From: Scilla litardierei
Taxonomy: Eukaryota > Streptophyta > Magnoliopsida > Asparagales > Asparagaceae
DNA: 64,000 nucleotides
Reading direction: 5' to 3'
NCBI GenBank assembly: GCA_030789695.1
Contig: CM061136.1
Location: 134,676,448-134,740,447 of the forward strand
Below the pieces are notes generated by a model. The model worked only from the letters and a program-made list of their open reading frames with translations, did not search any database and was not told where the DNA came from. The position numbers were made by a program, and so were the translations under genes. Shown here piece by piece: positions 32,390 to 43,408 of the stretch (its first letter is position 1; each line of letters begins with the position of its first letter).

Positions 32390-34624
32390 CTTTGGAAGCC
32401 AAGTCCAAGTGGACTTAGACTTCCCCACATAATTCTTACTATGCACAACATCCGAAAAATAAGCATTCATATACATTTGTTTTTCGTCCATGCTTGTGTC
32501 CTTTGGGCTCCAAATAGTGAAAATTTTGGGAGCCATCATCCTATTGGGTGCATGCATACGACGTTGAATTCTACGTGATGCATGTTGTGGATAGGCATAT
32601 GGGACATGATGGAATGGTGCATGATGAGAATTATTCATATGATGAGATGGGTGTACATATGCATGTGTGGGAACACGTGCGTGAGGGTGTCTCACTTGGT
32701 GTGCACGTGCCCGAGAATGTGTTGCATAAAAATCATCATATGTGTGAGCCGGTGGAGTAGGACGTGTGTTCCTACGTGGCATGTTATTAGTGTACATGTA
32801 GGCATGCCCCTTCTTTGGAGGTCCACCCAAAGTGGGTTTCTTTCCGAAAGAGGGTGTGGACGAGGTGGAAGCACCATTGGTAGATGAACTACCAATAGAG
32901 TATTTGCTCCCACTCGTTGAGGCTTCGGAAGTTGGCCTAACAAAAGTAGTGACCGACTTGGATGAATTTCCCATCATATACCCCAAGCCAATGTGGTGTT
33001 TGGCCGGAAGTAAATCTTTTAGGATATTATCCAAATGGCCCTTACCCTTGTTGAATTTGTTGATTCGGCCCAATGTGTCCTCATATTTCTCTTTGAGAGA
33101 ACGCAAAGAAGTATCCAAAGTGGATATTTGCGATGTGAGCACATAAACACGAGATTTAAGATTCTCGTTCTCAATACTCAAAGTCGAGTTTTGAGAAGTT
33201 AAATCCGCTATCTCATGTTCTTCTGCATCCTCAATGCTAACATGTTCAAGTTTAGATTTGAGATTTACAATCTCATTTCTTAACTCTTCAACAACGGTGT
33301 CGTTGTTGGTGATGATAGTCTTAGGCGATGTTTGAATGCTAGCTAGGTCATCTTTTACCTTAGTATATCTATTTACTAACTTAGTGTATTTTGACCATAG
33401 TTGAGTGTTAGCATCCCTAAGATCATCCATCGTTACCTCATCGCTTTCTTCATCACTATCATCGGAAGAGGAGGATCCTTGATCGTGCTCCTCTCTTGCC
33501 ATGAAGCACATGTGTGCTTGCTCCACTTGCTCATCATCCGACTCTCCGCTTGAGGAATCATCGGAGTCGGTGAAGGTAGCTCCGACAAGTCCCTTCTTGT
33601 TTCCTTTCGTGTACTTCTTGGACTTGTCATACTTTGGCGCCTTCCACTTCTCCTTTTGCTTGTTTTGAGGACAATCCGCTTTGATGTGTCCTGGCTTATT
33701 GCATTTAAAGCACAAAGGTGGAGAGGCGTTAGTAGAAGTAAACTTAGATTTTTGTTTGAAGTTACCCTTTCGGAAGAAACGGTTGAACTTCTTGGCCATG
33801 AGTGCCATGGACTCCAAGTCCAACTCGTTTTCCGATTCTTCATCATCGGTAGAGGTGGATGAAGCCGCCTTGAATGCGATCGCCTTTTTCTTAGGCGCAT
33901 CTAGGTTCAAATATGACTTCATCTTTTCTTGTAGCTTCACCTTGCTATCTTTGCGTACCTCGTATGACATCAAGGTACCCATTAGTTGAACTACGGTATA
34001 TTTGTCCATGTCATTACCTTTCTCGATGGCGAAGGTACGTTTTTCCCAAGAAGAGGGAAGTCCTTCAATAAGCTTTAAGCACTTCTCCTTTTGAGTGTAG
34101 ATCTTGCCGAGGGCCTCTAACTCGTTTATTATGTCAACGAAGCGAGCGTAATATTCTTTCATCTTCTCGCCCTGTTGCATATGAAACATTTCGTAATCTT
34201 TGGTTACGACAACGAGTTTAGAGTCTCTTACCCGACTCGTCCCTTCATGTAGTATGAGGAGAGAGTTCCAAATTTGATATGCACTCTTACATGTGCATAT
34301 CTTATTGAAGTCCTCGGGCTCCAATGCGCATTGCAAGGCGTTCATTGCCTTGGCATTGCTTACCTCCGCGGCGACCTCCGCGGTAGTCCATTTCTCAAAA
34401 TCTTCTTCTTCGGGTTCAATATACTCCTTCATTGTAGTTCTCCATAAAGATGCACTTCGGAGGAAGGTTTCCATCCGACACTTCCAGTACCCGTAGTTGG
34501 TACCGTTGAAGAATGGAGGCCTCGTAGAGGAATGTCCCTCCATCACCGAAGATGCTCCTTCACGGTTCCTGAAGGTGTCATAGTTGGAAGGTGGACGCAC
34601 GGTCTTGTTGTCGTTGGCAGACAT
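32384..34624 (-). CDS. gag: Copia Gag (large, SIRE-type)
   Basis: 746 residues from MSANDNK. The N-terminal PPFFNGTNYGYWKCRMETFLRS and the following helices (EGLPSSWEKRTFAIEKGND region) match the UBN2/copia gag fold. The zinc knuckle CFKCNKPGHIKADC lies in the middle, followed by acidic Ser/Asp stretches, a coiled-coil-like segment (VEELRNEIVNLKSKLEHV onward) and a His/Pro-rich tail ending STWTWLPKV. The long C-terminal extension fits SIRE/Maximus gag. The start is the first Met downstream of the PBS (34637-34649). The frame is intact. Confidence 0.93.
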   Translation of the reverse strand: MSANDNKTVRPPSNYDTFRNREGASSVMEGHSSTRPPFFNGTNYGYWKCRMETFLRSASLWRTTMKEYIEPEEEDFEKWTTAEVAAEVSNAKAMNALQCALEPEDFNKICTCKSAYQIWNSLLILHEGTSRVRDSKLVVVTKDYEMFHMQQGEKMKEYYARFVDIINELEALGKIYTQKEKCLKLIEGLPSSWEKRTFAIEKGNDMDKYTVVQLMGTLMSYEVRKDSKVKLQEKMKSYLNLDAPKKKAIAFKAASSTSTDDEESENELDLESMALMAKKFNRFFRKGNFKQKSKFTSTNASPPLCFKCNKPGHIKADCPQNKQKEKWKAPKYDKSKKYTKGNKKGLVGATFTDSDDSSSGESDDEQVEQAHMCFMAREEHDQGSSSSDDSDEESDEVTMDDLRDANTQLWSKYTKLVNRYTKVKDDLASIQTSPKTIITNNDTVVEELRNEIVNLKSKLEHVSIEDAEEHEIADLTSQNSTLSIENENLKSRVYVLTSQISTLDTSLRSLKEKYEDTLGRINKFNKGKGHLDNILKDLLPAKHHIGLGYMMGNSSKSVTTFVRPTSEASTSGSKYSIGSSSTNGASTSSTPSFGKKPTLGGPPKKGHAYMYTNNMPRRNTRPTPPAHTYDDFYATHSRARAHQVRHPHARVPTHAYVHPSHHMNNSHHAPFHHVPYAYPQHASRRIQRRMHAPNRMMAPKIFTIWSPKDTSMDEKQMYMNAYFSDVVHSKNYVGKSKSTWTWLPKV

Positions 34625-34636
34625 AGCTGAGTATCT

Positions 34637-34649
34637 GGCTCTGATACCA
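34637..34649 (-). other. Primer binding site, initiator tRNA-Met (copia)
   Basis: On the minus strand TGGTATCAGAGCC, the complement of the initiator tRNA-Met 3' end, lies two bases inside the 5' LTR end. This is the usual primer of plant copia elements. Confidence 0.95.
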
Positions 34650-34651
34650 AA

Positions 34652-36392
34652 TGTAATGCCCTACCAGCTACTGCACAAGTACTAGAGGGGGGGTGAATAG
34701 TACTTTAAAATAATAAGGCGTATAATTCCAAATTAAATTGCACACAACTACCAAATCAATTTGTGGAAGCTTAAATTGAATGACAACAATGAAATTAACA
34801 ATGCTAACAAACGAAGTTAATGGGTTCGGATCCACCCAAGTCTCCCCGACTTGTTCCCGGTGATCCTACGTCCCAACCACCCGGATCCCCTCCGGATACT
34901 TGAGTTAGAAACCCTAACTCAAGATTTCCACTATGAATATCTTGTGAAAAACCTTCACAAGATCAAATCATACATGCAATGGCAAAGTGAATCCCACAAC
35001 CCGGGATCACAAACTTCTCTCACAACCGAGAGAGCCAATAAGCAATATAAAGAGTTTATATGAAATAAAATACTCTTACCACAAAATCCTATACCTTGAG
35101 TTTTTCTTACCCAAAAGGTGGAATGAAGGATTTGAGGAAGATGAAGTCACCAAGCCCTAGCACCAAGGAAATGAGCAGCAATGGGTGCCTAGGGAAGAGT
35201 TGGAGACTTGGATCAAGCAATAGCTTGAAGAGCTCACCAAGAACAAGCTTCTCTCTAGATCTAGAAATGAGAGAGAATGGGTTTCTTGTGAGGAAGAGAG
35301 CTTTAGATTTGAGGGAGAATAGCTATCTCTTTAGAACTCAATGAATCTCTTAATGACAGCTCTCTTTAAGATAGAAATGACCTAGGTTCGTATTTATAGG
35401 AACCCAAAAACATAAGTTAGGTCAATCTCCAACGGAAAGAAATCTGTGAGAATTAGTCGGTCAAAGAACACTCACTGACCGACTAGTTCATCAACTAGTC
35501 GGTCAGTCACAAAGCATGGACCGACTAAGAGCAGATCTGAGAAGAGATAGAATTTCAGACCTAGAAAACTAGTCGGTCCAAGAACACTGTCTGACCGACT
35601 AGTTTCACAACTAGTCGGTCATCCAATGAACGTAGACCGACTAAGAGGCAAAACAACATAGTCTGAAGGCAAGTTGACTTAGTCGGTCCAAGAACAAAAG
35701 TTGACCGACTAGATTGTCAACTAGTCGGTCATCAAACGTTCTAAGACCGACTAACGGTAAACAGTAGCTTAGGAGAAATTTGGCATGTACAGTAAATCAC
35801 AACTAGTCGGTCAAAGAAGCATCACTGACCGACTAGTTCACAAACTAGTCGGTCGGTGAGTCAACGTAGACCGACTAACTGTAAACAGTAAAGAACAAAG
35901 ATTTAACTGACTGAAACTAGTCGGTCCAAGAACAGTGGCCGACCGACTAGATCACCATCTAGTCGGTCAGTACTTGTTCTTGTACCAACTAACATGCACA
36001 CCAAAGTCCGAATCGAAGCGCGACGCTTCGAGGAAGTTAGAGTGAACTTGTGCAAGAATCCTAGAGCTACGAAATGAGCGAAATGAAGATAGAAACGTAA
36101 GATATACTCAAGGCTTAACATTCTATCAATCGAAACTAAAAGACTATAAATAAAACCTTAATAAACGGTCTTTGAGAGCTTCGATTGAATCTTCATTACT
36201 TCAAAGCGTTGCAAGAGCTTCAACGAAGCTTTAGGCTTGAATACGAGCTTTTGGAAGTGTTGAGATGTCGCTTTGAATATTCTCGTGAAATTGGCGACGA
36301 TCTCCAATACTGCGCTCACAAATTGTTAGTTCATGAATTATTTATGTTTGCTCATCATCCAAAACCAAATCCGGGGAGTCCAATATTCAACA
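34652..36392 (-). repeat. Copia 5' LTR
   Basis: 1741 bp, practically identical to the 3' copy. TATA box at 35390-35399 (minus strand) and inverted-repeat blocks at about 35455-35994. Confidence 0.95.
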
Positions 36393-36397
36393 GGTTC

Positions 36398-36466
36398 CTG
36401 CTCAGGCTCCTCATCATGAGGGAGCGCACCACTACCCCCACCACGGGTGAATCGTCTTCCTGCCAT
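36398..36466 (-). pseudogene. gag: First codons of Tekay-like gag
   Basis: The Met codon at 36464-36466 opens a frame beginning MAGRRFTRGGGSG that leads into the copia insertion site and continues in frame at 23957 when one TSD copy is discounted. It lies about 120 bases downstream of the PBS. The copia insertion therefore interrupts gag after about 23 codons. Confidence 0.75.
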
Positions 36467-36583
36467 CTAGTGACACAGAAAACGAAGCAGATTAGACTCA
36501 TAGCTTATGACTCGGACGTCGAACTTAGTTTGTTGGACATTCTAATATTATTATCGCTATTCCGATAATCGCAGTTACAGAAG

Positions 36584-36601
36584 GACCTGCATGGGCCACC
36601 A
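36584..36601 (-). other. Primer binding site matching tRNA-Ile (Tekay-like)
   Basis: The plus strand reads GACCTGCATGGGCCACCA, which I recognise as the 3' end of plant tRNA-Ile(AAU) with its CCA. The minus strand is thus an 18-nt perfect PBS, eight bases inside the 5' LTR. Most plant chromoviruses use initiator tRNA-Met. Confidence 0.75.
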
Positions 36602-36609
36602 ACAAAACC

Positions 36610-39081
36610 TGTCACGACCCGCTTCCCTAAAATGGAGGCGAGACGTGAAAAGGTCCGCACGAGAGTGGAGCTGTGAAGCCCCAAACCTGATAAGCGTAAA
36701 TAAAACATAAGCAGGTCCCTGTAACCACAAACGGAGCAACAATAATAATAAAAGGGGAGACAGAAATAAAATTCTCATATCTCATAAATTGTCCAACATG
36801 AAAATAAGTTCAACATCCAGAAAAGCCACCAGGCTAAAAGAAAGAGTCTAAGGCCCAGAACAAGGCCAACAAAAGCAACAACGTCACAAGTATAGGTGCT
36901 ACGCACCGACAACAAAACAGCAGTCTAAACAAAGGAAAACACAACGAAGACACTAGGACTGGTCCCCAGTGTCCACGTACTCCCCGTCAAACACAAGCTC
37001 GGGCTCGGCGTCAGTAAACACCTCGTCCTCAACAAGGTACTCAGGCTCAGGATCTAACATGTGTCACCCAAAAGAGTAAAGGGGAACATGTCAGCAAGTC
37101 TAAAAGACTTGGGCAAGAAAACTGAAAGTAAGGCAACTAGCAACCTAGCAGTTTTAGTATGCATGACATGACAGTTATAACATGAGTGCACAAGCAAGAC
37201 ATGGTGAACAATAAGTACAAGAGAACAATTAACGGGACAAGACAAGAGTAGCCAAGCTACTAACAATCTCAATCAATTCACTATTCACGTTTCACTGTTG
37301 TTTGTAGATGTTTACGCCTTACAGCTGAATGGTATAACATTCACGCTGAATGGCCGCTTAACACTACCCCAAAACCCAGAGTTTACGCCTTACCACTGCA
37401 GTTGCTGATCGGACAGACTCCCAGTTGATTGACCGCTTAACTCTTACCCCCCAATACCCACAAGTAATCGAGCCAGGGTCCCCGCACACGAGCTCAGTAA
37501 ATGAGCCGGGGTTGCCCCGCACAGGAGCTCGCATTCTAGTTCACGATTCATAAACAATTGGCGTAGGGGTGCACCTAACCGGAAACAAGCATTTCGGGCA
37601 TTGGCTATCAACCAACACATGGCCCGCTTCTGGAACACGAGCCAGGAACACAAACATTGTAGCGAAGCTACGCATTCACGGAAACACTTTAAGAATGCAA
37701 TGACATGACAATTAATTTGCGTACCGTTAATAGAAATTAAACATGACATGGTAATTTTGCAACATGATATATGTCGGAACTAGCTTCGTTGTCAAGCTAG
37801 TTCCCCAATTTGCGCCTAGGCGAGTATCATTTCGTCGCCTAGCCTCTTTTATGCCTACAACAAGCAAGATGGCCTAAAACATGGCCTAAACCCTAAGTGG
37901 CAAGTTTCACTTGCCTTGCACCAGGGATGACGATCACGAAGGTTCGTCTCGCGGATGCTAATCTTCGGGGGAGTCGCTGTTATGGGAAAACAATCACCAA
38001 AACAACATCCATTCATTAGGGTTTCATAAAAATACCAATAGGTTATGAAAACATCAAGAGATCGATTTCTTACCGTGAGGAGGCGAAAGAAACACTCCGG
38101 AGAACCTAGGGACCAGATCTGGAAACGAATGGAGAAGTTTGGAGAACTAGGGTTTTTTTGGGGGATTTTGGGGATTTGATGAGATTTTGGAGAAGATGAG
38201 GGGTAGAATGTGTTGAGGGATGGTTTGGATGATGGATCTTGGGCTTGGAATGAATGAATAAGGGTTTGGGGAAGAAGGGGGCTCAATGGGGGAGAAACTA
38301 AGGTTTTGGGTCGAGTGGAGGAAGAAGAAAACGTTTGGGAGGGGTTTAAATAGGATGGGCTGGCGGCTGCCCAGAAATTAGGGTTTTAACACAGATTAGT
38401 CGGTCAAAGAGCAACCACTGACCGACTAGTTTGGCTACTAGTCGGTCGGTCGACCAACGCAGACCGACTAAGTGTAAACAGTAACTTCTGAAGGAAAATA
38501 GAATTTAGATTTAGTCGGTCGATGAACAACTACTGACCGACTAGTTTGACATCTAGTCGGTCGGTGAACGTTCTTAGACCGACTAAGAGTAAACAGTACT
38601 GATACTAAAATTTAGATGATGTGTTAGTCGGTTAAAGAAGCATTGCCGACCGACTAGTTTGCAACCTAGTCGGTCAACCAACGTTCTTAGACCGACTAAC
38701 GATAAACAGTAACTCCTGAGAAATTTAGAAAGCTAACTAGTCGGTCCAAGAAGGATTGCCGACCGACTGGATCGTCATCTAGTCGGTCGGTGCCCCTTCT
38801 TACACCGGCTAATAAGAACCAAAAGTTCCGATATGGAGCGCGGAGCTCCGGGATCGATTCCTAAGACTCCTAGGCTTGTGCTAATAGTAAGATACGACTG
38901 TTATGAAGCCCGTCACGAATGACTTGCTCCGAAATCGACGATCCTAAAGAAGAAACGAGAAAACACGACGAAACGATCGAAAATGAAAGTTACGGAGACG
39001 AAAACCACATATGAGGAGAAAATCCACCAAGACATATATTATATTATAATAAATCCAGATACATGAAAACCAGTCGTTACA
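36610..39081 (-). repeat. Tekay-like 5' LTR (2472 bp)
   Basis: Right copy of the pair with 15315-17784. It has the same four inverted-repeat blocks (about 38396-38815) and a TATTTAAA box (38345-38353). The TSD GTGAA follows at 39082-39086. Confidence 0.9.
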
Positions 39082-39086
39082 GTGAA

Positions 39087-39813
39087 ACTATTGCTAGGAT
39101 TGATTAGGGTTAGTTTGGGATTGCTATAATACGAATAGCTAGGGATTCATACCGATTGGGATTTGCAAGAGATTGGATCCCAATTCGATAGGAAGCCCTA
39201 GATATTCGAATTGGGTTGCAATTGAATTTCTCCGGAATCGGTTTGCAAGAGATTGGACCGAAACTAGGGTTTTCGATTGCAATTCTATACCAATACCCGT
39301 TTGCAAGAGATTGGACGGGTAGGAACTATCCTAACCTAGGTCGTAGCTCAAGTTTGCACGAGAGTGGGCTCGAGATACGATTGAACGATGATGTTGTTCT
39401 TCACGCTAGTTTGCCTAGGTTAGGGGTTGCAAGAGATTGGACCCTATTCTAGGTTGGCTATAGACCGGCAATAGCGCGAGAGCGTGAGCTTGGTTCCACA
39501 TTTAGTTGCAACTAGTTCACCCAAATTTCAAGTCTAGCAATTGTGAAACCTACGAGTCACAATGATGAGATACGGCAAGTAGCGGGGATTCCCTATCCCT
39601 AGGCGTCTTTATTAATTTGTTATTTCTTTCATACATTTGAACGAGTATGACAGCATATTTGCGAACATTTCCCGACTTTTCCTATAGCCAGGTGGTTAAA
39701 GAAGACACTGTTATTAGGCCTCCCTGTGTTCGATACCCGCTCACCGCTACACCGTGCGCTTGCGGTAAGACTACAGTGTCGCCGCTCCGGGACGTGTATC
39801 CGGGGCGCGACCA
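39087..39813 (+). repeat. Element B 5' LTR, distal (transcribed) part
   Basis: Resumes the LTR after the Tekay-like insertion and ends GGGCGCGACCA. It contains the five GAGA-capped hairpins (39155-39184, 39238-39261, 39294-39321, 39347-39374, 39421-39447) and the conserved tail with GTTCGATACCCGC and CCGTGCGCTTGCGGTAA (about 39728-39769). Confidence 0.9.
39155..39447 (+). other. Array of five stem-loops with shared core (element B 5' LTR)
   Basis: Four copies carry TTGCAAGAGATTGG and one carries TTGCACGAGAGTGG. Each is flanked by a different short inverted repeat, for example ATTGGGAT/ATCCCAAT and TACCCGT/ACGGGTA. Within the core, CAA/TTG or CAC/GTG closes a GAGA loop. The array lies downstream of the TATA-like box, so it should be in the RNA. 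Matching arrays are at 49041-49332, 50924-51212 (minus) and 3893-4185 (minus). Confidence 0.75.
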
Positions 39814-39819
39814 AGTTTT

Positions 39820-39836
39820 TGGCGCCGTTGCCGGGG
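39820..39836 (+). other. Primer binding site, tRNA-Asp (element B)
   Basis: TGGCGCCGTTGCCGGGG is the perfect complement of the plant tRNA-Asp(GTC) 3' end, starting seven bases after the LTR end. Athila elements commonly use this primer. Confidence 0.95.
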
Positions 39837-39956
39837 AGGCAATAGTGTTTGATTCCTATAACCTAGCTATTTCTTTCTTTTTGTTTTAACATTTTTTTTA
39901 TTTTGTTTTACCCTTCCGTTGTGCTAACTATTTCTTTGAAACTCTGTTTCCCTTGC

Positions 39957-42754
39957 ATGTACACGAGATCCTCGGCGAACCCCGAAGAGATACTATACGA
40001 TCCGGAGATCGAGCGTACATTGAGGAGGATCCGAGCGGAGAGGAGACCCGTTACGGAAGAGAATTTTATGACCCATCCTGAGACACCCGAAGAATTGGTG
40101 GCGCGAATGGCGAGGATCATCTCCATTAGAGATAGGCTTCGGCCTAAGACTTCTTCCACAACCTCGTCCATAGCCATGCCGGAGTTGGCGGCCGACAAAA
40201 ATTTCGAGTTGAAGACCAGATTAGTGGTTCTTATGCAACAAGATCCTTTTCATGGGAACTCCCATGAAAACCCTCATTACCACATCCAGCTCTTCCTATC
40301 AAAGTGTGCCACCTTCCAAATGCCGGGCGTCTCCGTGGATGCTATCAGACTGTGCCTCTTCCCTTTCACACTCAAGGATAAAGCATTATATTGGTTGAGG
40401 ACGCAAGCTGAAGGAATCTTCACCACTTGGGATGAGTTGGCGAGTGCCTTCGTCGACAAATTTTACCCGCCCTCCAAGACGGTGAAGATAAGAAGTGCTC
40501 TCATGTCCTTCAAGCAAGGACCACAAGAGACTCTCTATGAAGCATGGGAGCGCTTCAAGGACTTGCAACATCAATGCCCTCATCATAGCATTGAGGATTG
40601 GGAGCTTGTCCACAGTTTCTACAATGGACTCCAACCGGGGACGAAGTAGATTATTGATGCCACGACAAATGGAGCCATTTTGTCGAAGACTCCCGATGAA
40701 GCTACGGCCTTGCTTGAGGAGATGGCCTCGAACAACCAACAATGGGGGGACGAGCGAGGACATTCTTTATCCTCCTTGAAGCCCATAAGTATCTATGAGG
40801 CCAAAGCCGTGGCGGAGCTTTCTAGCAAGTTTGACTCTCTCCATAAGGTAGTGGAGAGGTTGGAGAAATTCATTACCGAGCCTCAAGGAGCCCCTTCTAC
40901 ACCCACGCCGACAAATCATATGAGCGATTGGCAAGACCAATCCCAAGCCATGTATGTAGGAGGAGAGCAAGGAGAAGGAGCTTTGGAGCAAATTCAATAC
41001 GCCGCGGGGAATTCTGGATATTGGGCCAATCCGGCCGCTAGAAACCATCCGGGTTTCTCATATGCTAATAATGATGGTGCATTGAACCCCCCGCAATAAC
41101 AACCTCCTCAAGCTCGAGCTCCACCACCACAACCAAATTATCCACCAAGGTGGCCACCGCAACAAAACTTCCCGCCGAGGCAACAAGTGGGACCCTATAT
41201 GCCACCCGGGTATAATCAAGGGTGGAGAAATCCCAACCCACCGCAAGCTCAACCACGTACGGATTTTGAAGCTAAGGTGGAGGAGTTTATGGCAGAACAA
41301 TGAAAGATCAATGCCACATTGAAGGCGGGACAAGATTCTCTCGCCACCGTCGTCGCTCAAATTGGGGAGCAACTTGCGTTGCTCAATAAACACAATCAAC
41401 AATTGCCGGCTCAACCCGAGCCGAATCCACGGGGCAACACCGGCCATATCAATGCAGTCATTGCGGTTACTACAAGAGGAGGGAAGGATGCCACTCCCCC
41501 CATGACTCAAGTCAAGGAGCCCGTGGTGGAGATTCTACAAGAGAGCGAGCCGACAATTGAAGTTGAAAAAGAAAAGGAGCCGCAAGAAGGAGGAAAATCT
41601 AGAATGGAGGAGCTTATTGATGAGCGCCGATTTATGCCACCGGTGCCCTTCCCTCAACGGCTAGCTAGAGCCAAGATGGAGAAATGGCTAGCCAAGTTTC
41701 TCGAGTATTTGAGGGGGGTGAGCCTCAATATCCCCTTCCTCGACGCTTTAGTGGAAATCCCATCTTACGCCAAGTTCTTAAAGGACTTGATCACGGGAAG
41801 GAAGAGGAAGGAGAAGATAATGCTCGCGGAGGAAGGGACTTGGTTCACAAAGAGGGAGAAGGAGCCCGCCAAATTTAAAGATTCGGGAAGTTTCCGGATT
41901 CCTTGCACTCTAGGCGGCGTCCCCCTACAAAAAGCATTGGTAGATTTGGGGGCTAGTGTTAGCCTCATGCCTCTCTCCATGTTTCGGAAGTTGAATACCG
42001 GCACGGATTTGAAGCCTACAGACATGCGGATTCAACTAGTGGACGGGAGGATTACAAGACCGGTTGGGATCGCGGAGGACATCCCACTCCAAGTTCCGGG
42101 GGCATATGTTTGCCATGTGATTTCGTGATAATGGACGTCAAGGAGGAGGGCGATACATCACTCATACTTGGACGCCCATTCCTCGCCACCGCCGGTGTCA
42201 TCGTCGATGTGCGGGAGGGGACCCTTACCTTAAACGTCGGCAACATCGAAGTGGAGCTCCATATACCGAAGGCAATGAAGCACATGCCATATCATGAGGA
42301 ACTAGATTACATGGACCTCCTTGATGAGGTCATCAAAGAGGCGATCCCCCACTCCATCGGCGCACTCCACGAAGATAGCCTCGAAGAAGGCCTAGATTTG
42401 GCCGAGGAAGAGAAGATGGTGCACTCCCTTGATATCTCCATGGCAATTGATGATGGCGATGCTGATGTCGTAAGAATACGGGAGCTCTGCAAGCTCTCAA
42501 AGTTGAGGACTCCGAAGAAAGCTCCACCGATACGACGATCGGTGTCACCGGTAAATTCGAAGACCAGAGCAAGCTCTAGCTTGGGGGAGCCACCCCCCAA
42601 CATTGACCATGACGAAGGGGCGCTGAGGAAGACCACACACCACAATGATCCAAATCCGAGCGGTCTTCCCGGCAAATTCGACGGGTGCATCTCGTATGCA
42701 CCCAACATACCGCACAAAATTGAAAATTTAAAGGGGTCGAGCTCAAGACCTTAA
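39957..42754 (+). pseudogene. Gag and protease of element B, decayed
   Basis: Starts at MYTRSSANPEE (39957), the same start as gag in A. The gag domain holds HIQLFLSKCATFQMPGVS, IRLCLFPFTLKDKALYWL, FVDKFYPPSKTVKIRSAL and LYEAWERFKDLQHQCPHH. Stops fall at 40647 (TAG), 41097 (TAA) and about 41301 (TGA), at positions where A has Gln or Arg codons. The protease core is VDLGASVSLMPLSMF (about 41940-41985) with LILGRPFLATAG further on. A one-base loss at about 42100 shifts the frame. After SLGEPPPN and SGLPGKFDG the frame ends with no RT. Confidence 0.88.
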
Positions 42755-43047
42755 ACGAGCGCTCGTCGGGAGGCAACCCGACGGTTATCGCATTTTTATA
42801 TTTTAGTTTTTATTTTTGTTTTAGACTTTGTTAGTGTTTTTGAGTCGTTTGCCCGAAATTTTTTGACAACGGGTCCTATTTTCTTTGACAGGAGAGGAGA
42901 ACGGGATATCTATCATATGGAGGATGACCAAGGCAAAAAGGAGCACTCCATGGACGCGCTCGAGGCTTAGGAGAAGGAAGAAACCACCTAAAGGAAGAAA
43001 AACAGAGATTAGAGCCAAAACGGAGCATTACAGCAGAAAACAGAGCC
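42755..43047 (+). other. Spacer after protease (element B)
   Basis: About 290 bp with no conserved ORF, colinear with 10191-10504 of A. This is where RT, RNase H and integrase would normally begin. No trace of them is visible. Confidence 0.6.
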
Positions 43048-43408
43048 TCACTCGGCCGAGTACCATATCCACTCGGCCGAGCAACCAACGACATCCGCCC
43101 GAGTGGCGCACCAATGAGGGAAGTCTGCTGCACCCAACTCTCTGTTCTTTTTTTGTGATTTCAGCATAAATTGTCACTCGGCCGAGTATATATCTTCACT
43201 CGGCCGAGTGAAACTGATACGCTCCTAGGGCGAGAATTGCCGAGTAGCTTGTGCCACACGGCCGAATGGACTCTTTCCACTCGGCCGAGTGTGGCAAAGC
43301 CACTCGGCCGAGTCGTAAGCAGCGAGGAGTTTTTAAAAATAATTTCGTTACGATCACTCGGTCGAGTGACATAGTCACTCGGTCGAGTCGTAACTAATCC
43401 TATATAAG
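43048..43408 (+). promoter_or_regulatory. Internal palindrome array with TATA box (element B)
   Basis: About ten CTCGGCCGAG cores or near matches (43048-43392) end at CTATATAAG (43400-43408). The downstream leader (43409-43934) leads to ORF2. Array sequence and layout are those of the LTR promoter region, repeated inside the element. Confidence 0.6.

Larger units (their letters stand above)
23963..36392 (-). mobile_element. Young intact copia element (SIRE/Maximus-like)
   Basis: Two 1741-bp LTRs (34652-36392 and 23963-25703), TSD GGTTC at 23958-23962 and 36393-36397, tRNA-iMet PBS, PPT, and three long open frames: gag (746 codons), pol (over 1000) and a third ORF (about 578). The LTRs differ at two sites that I could see. 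Domain order protease, integrase, RT, RNase H is Ty1/copia. A large gag and an ORF after pol fit the SIRE/Maximus lineage. It is the youngest full-length insertion here and the only one that looks potentially mobile. Confidence 0.95.
15315..39081 (-). mobile_element. Tekay/Del-like chromovirus (Ty3), interrupted and decayed
   Basis: LTRs lie at 36610-39081 (5', minus orientation) and 15315-17784 (3'), with TGTAACGACT...TCGTGACA ends on the minus strand and TSD GTGAA on both sides. Order on the minus strand is PBS, gag with two zinc knuckles, protease, RT, RNase H, integrase, chromodomain, PPT. A C-terminal chromodomain places it among chromoviruses; the junction before it resembles Tekay/Del. 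It contains a solo Athila LTR and a full copia element. Without these it would be about 9.8 kb. Frameshifts in RNase H and stops in integrase show it is no longer coding-competent. Confidence 0.9.

Noticed and set aside
36584..36601. Partial tRNA-Ile gene
   Set aside because: Only the 3' 18 nt match, at the position expected for a PBS.
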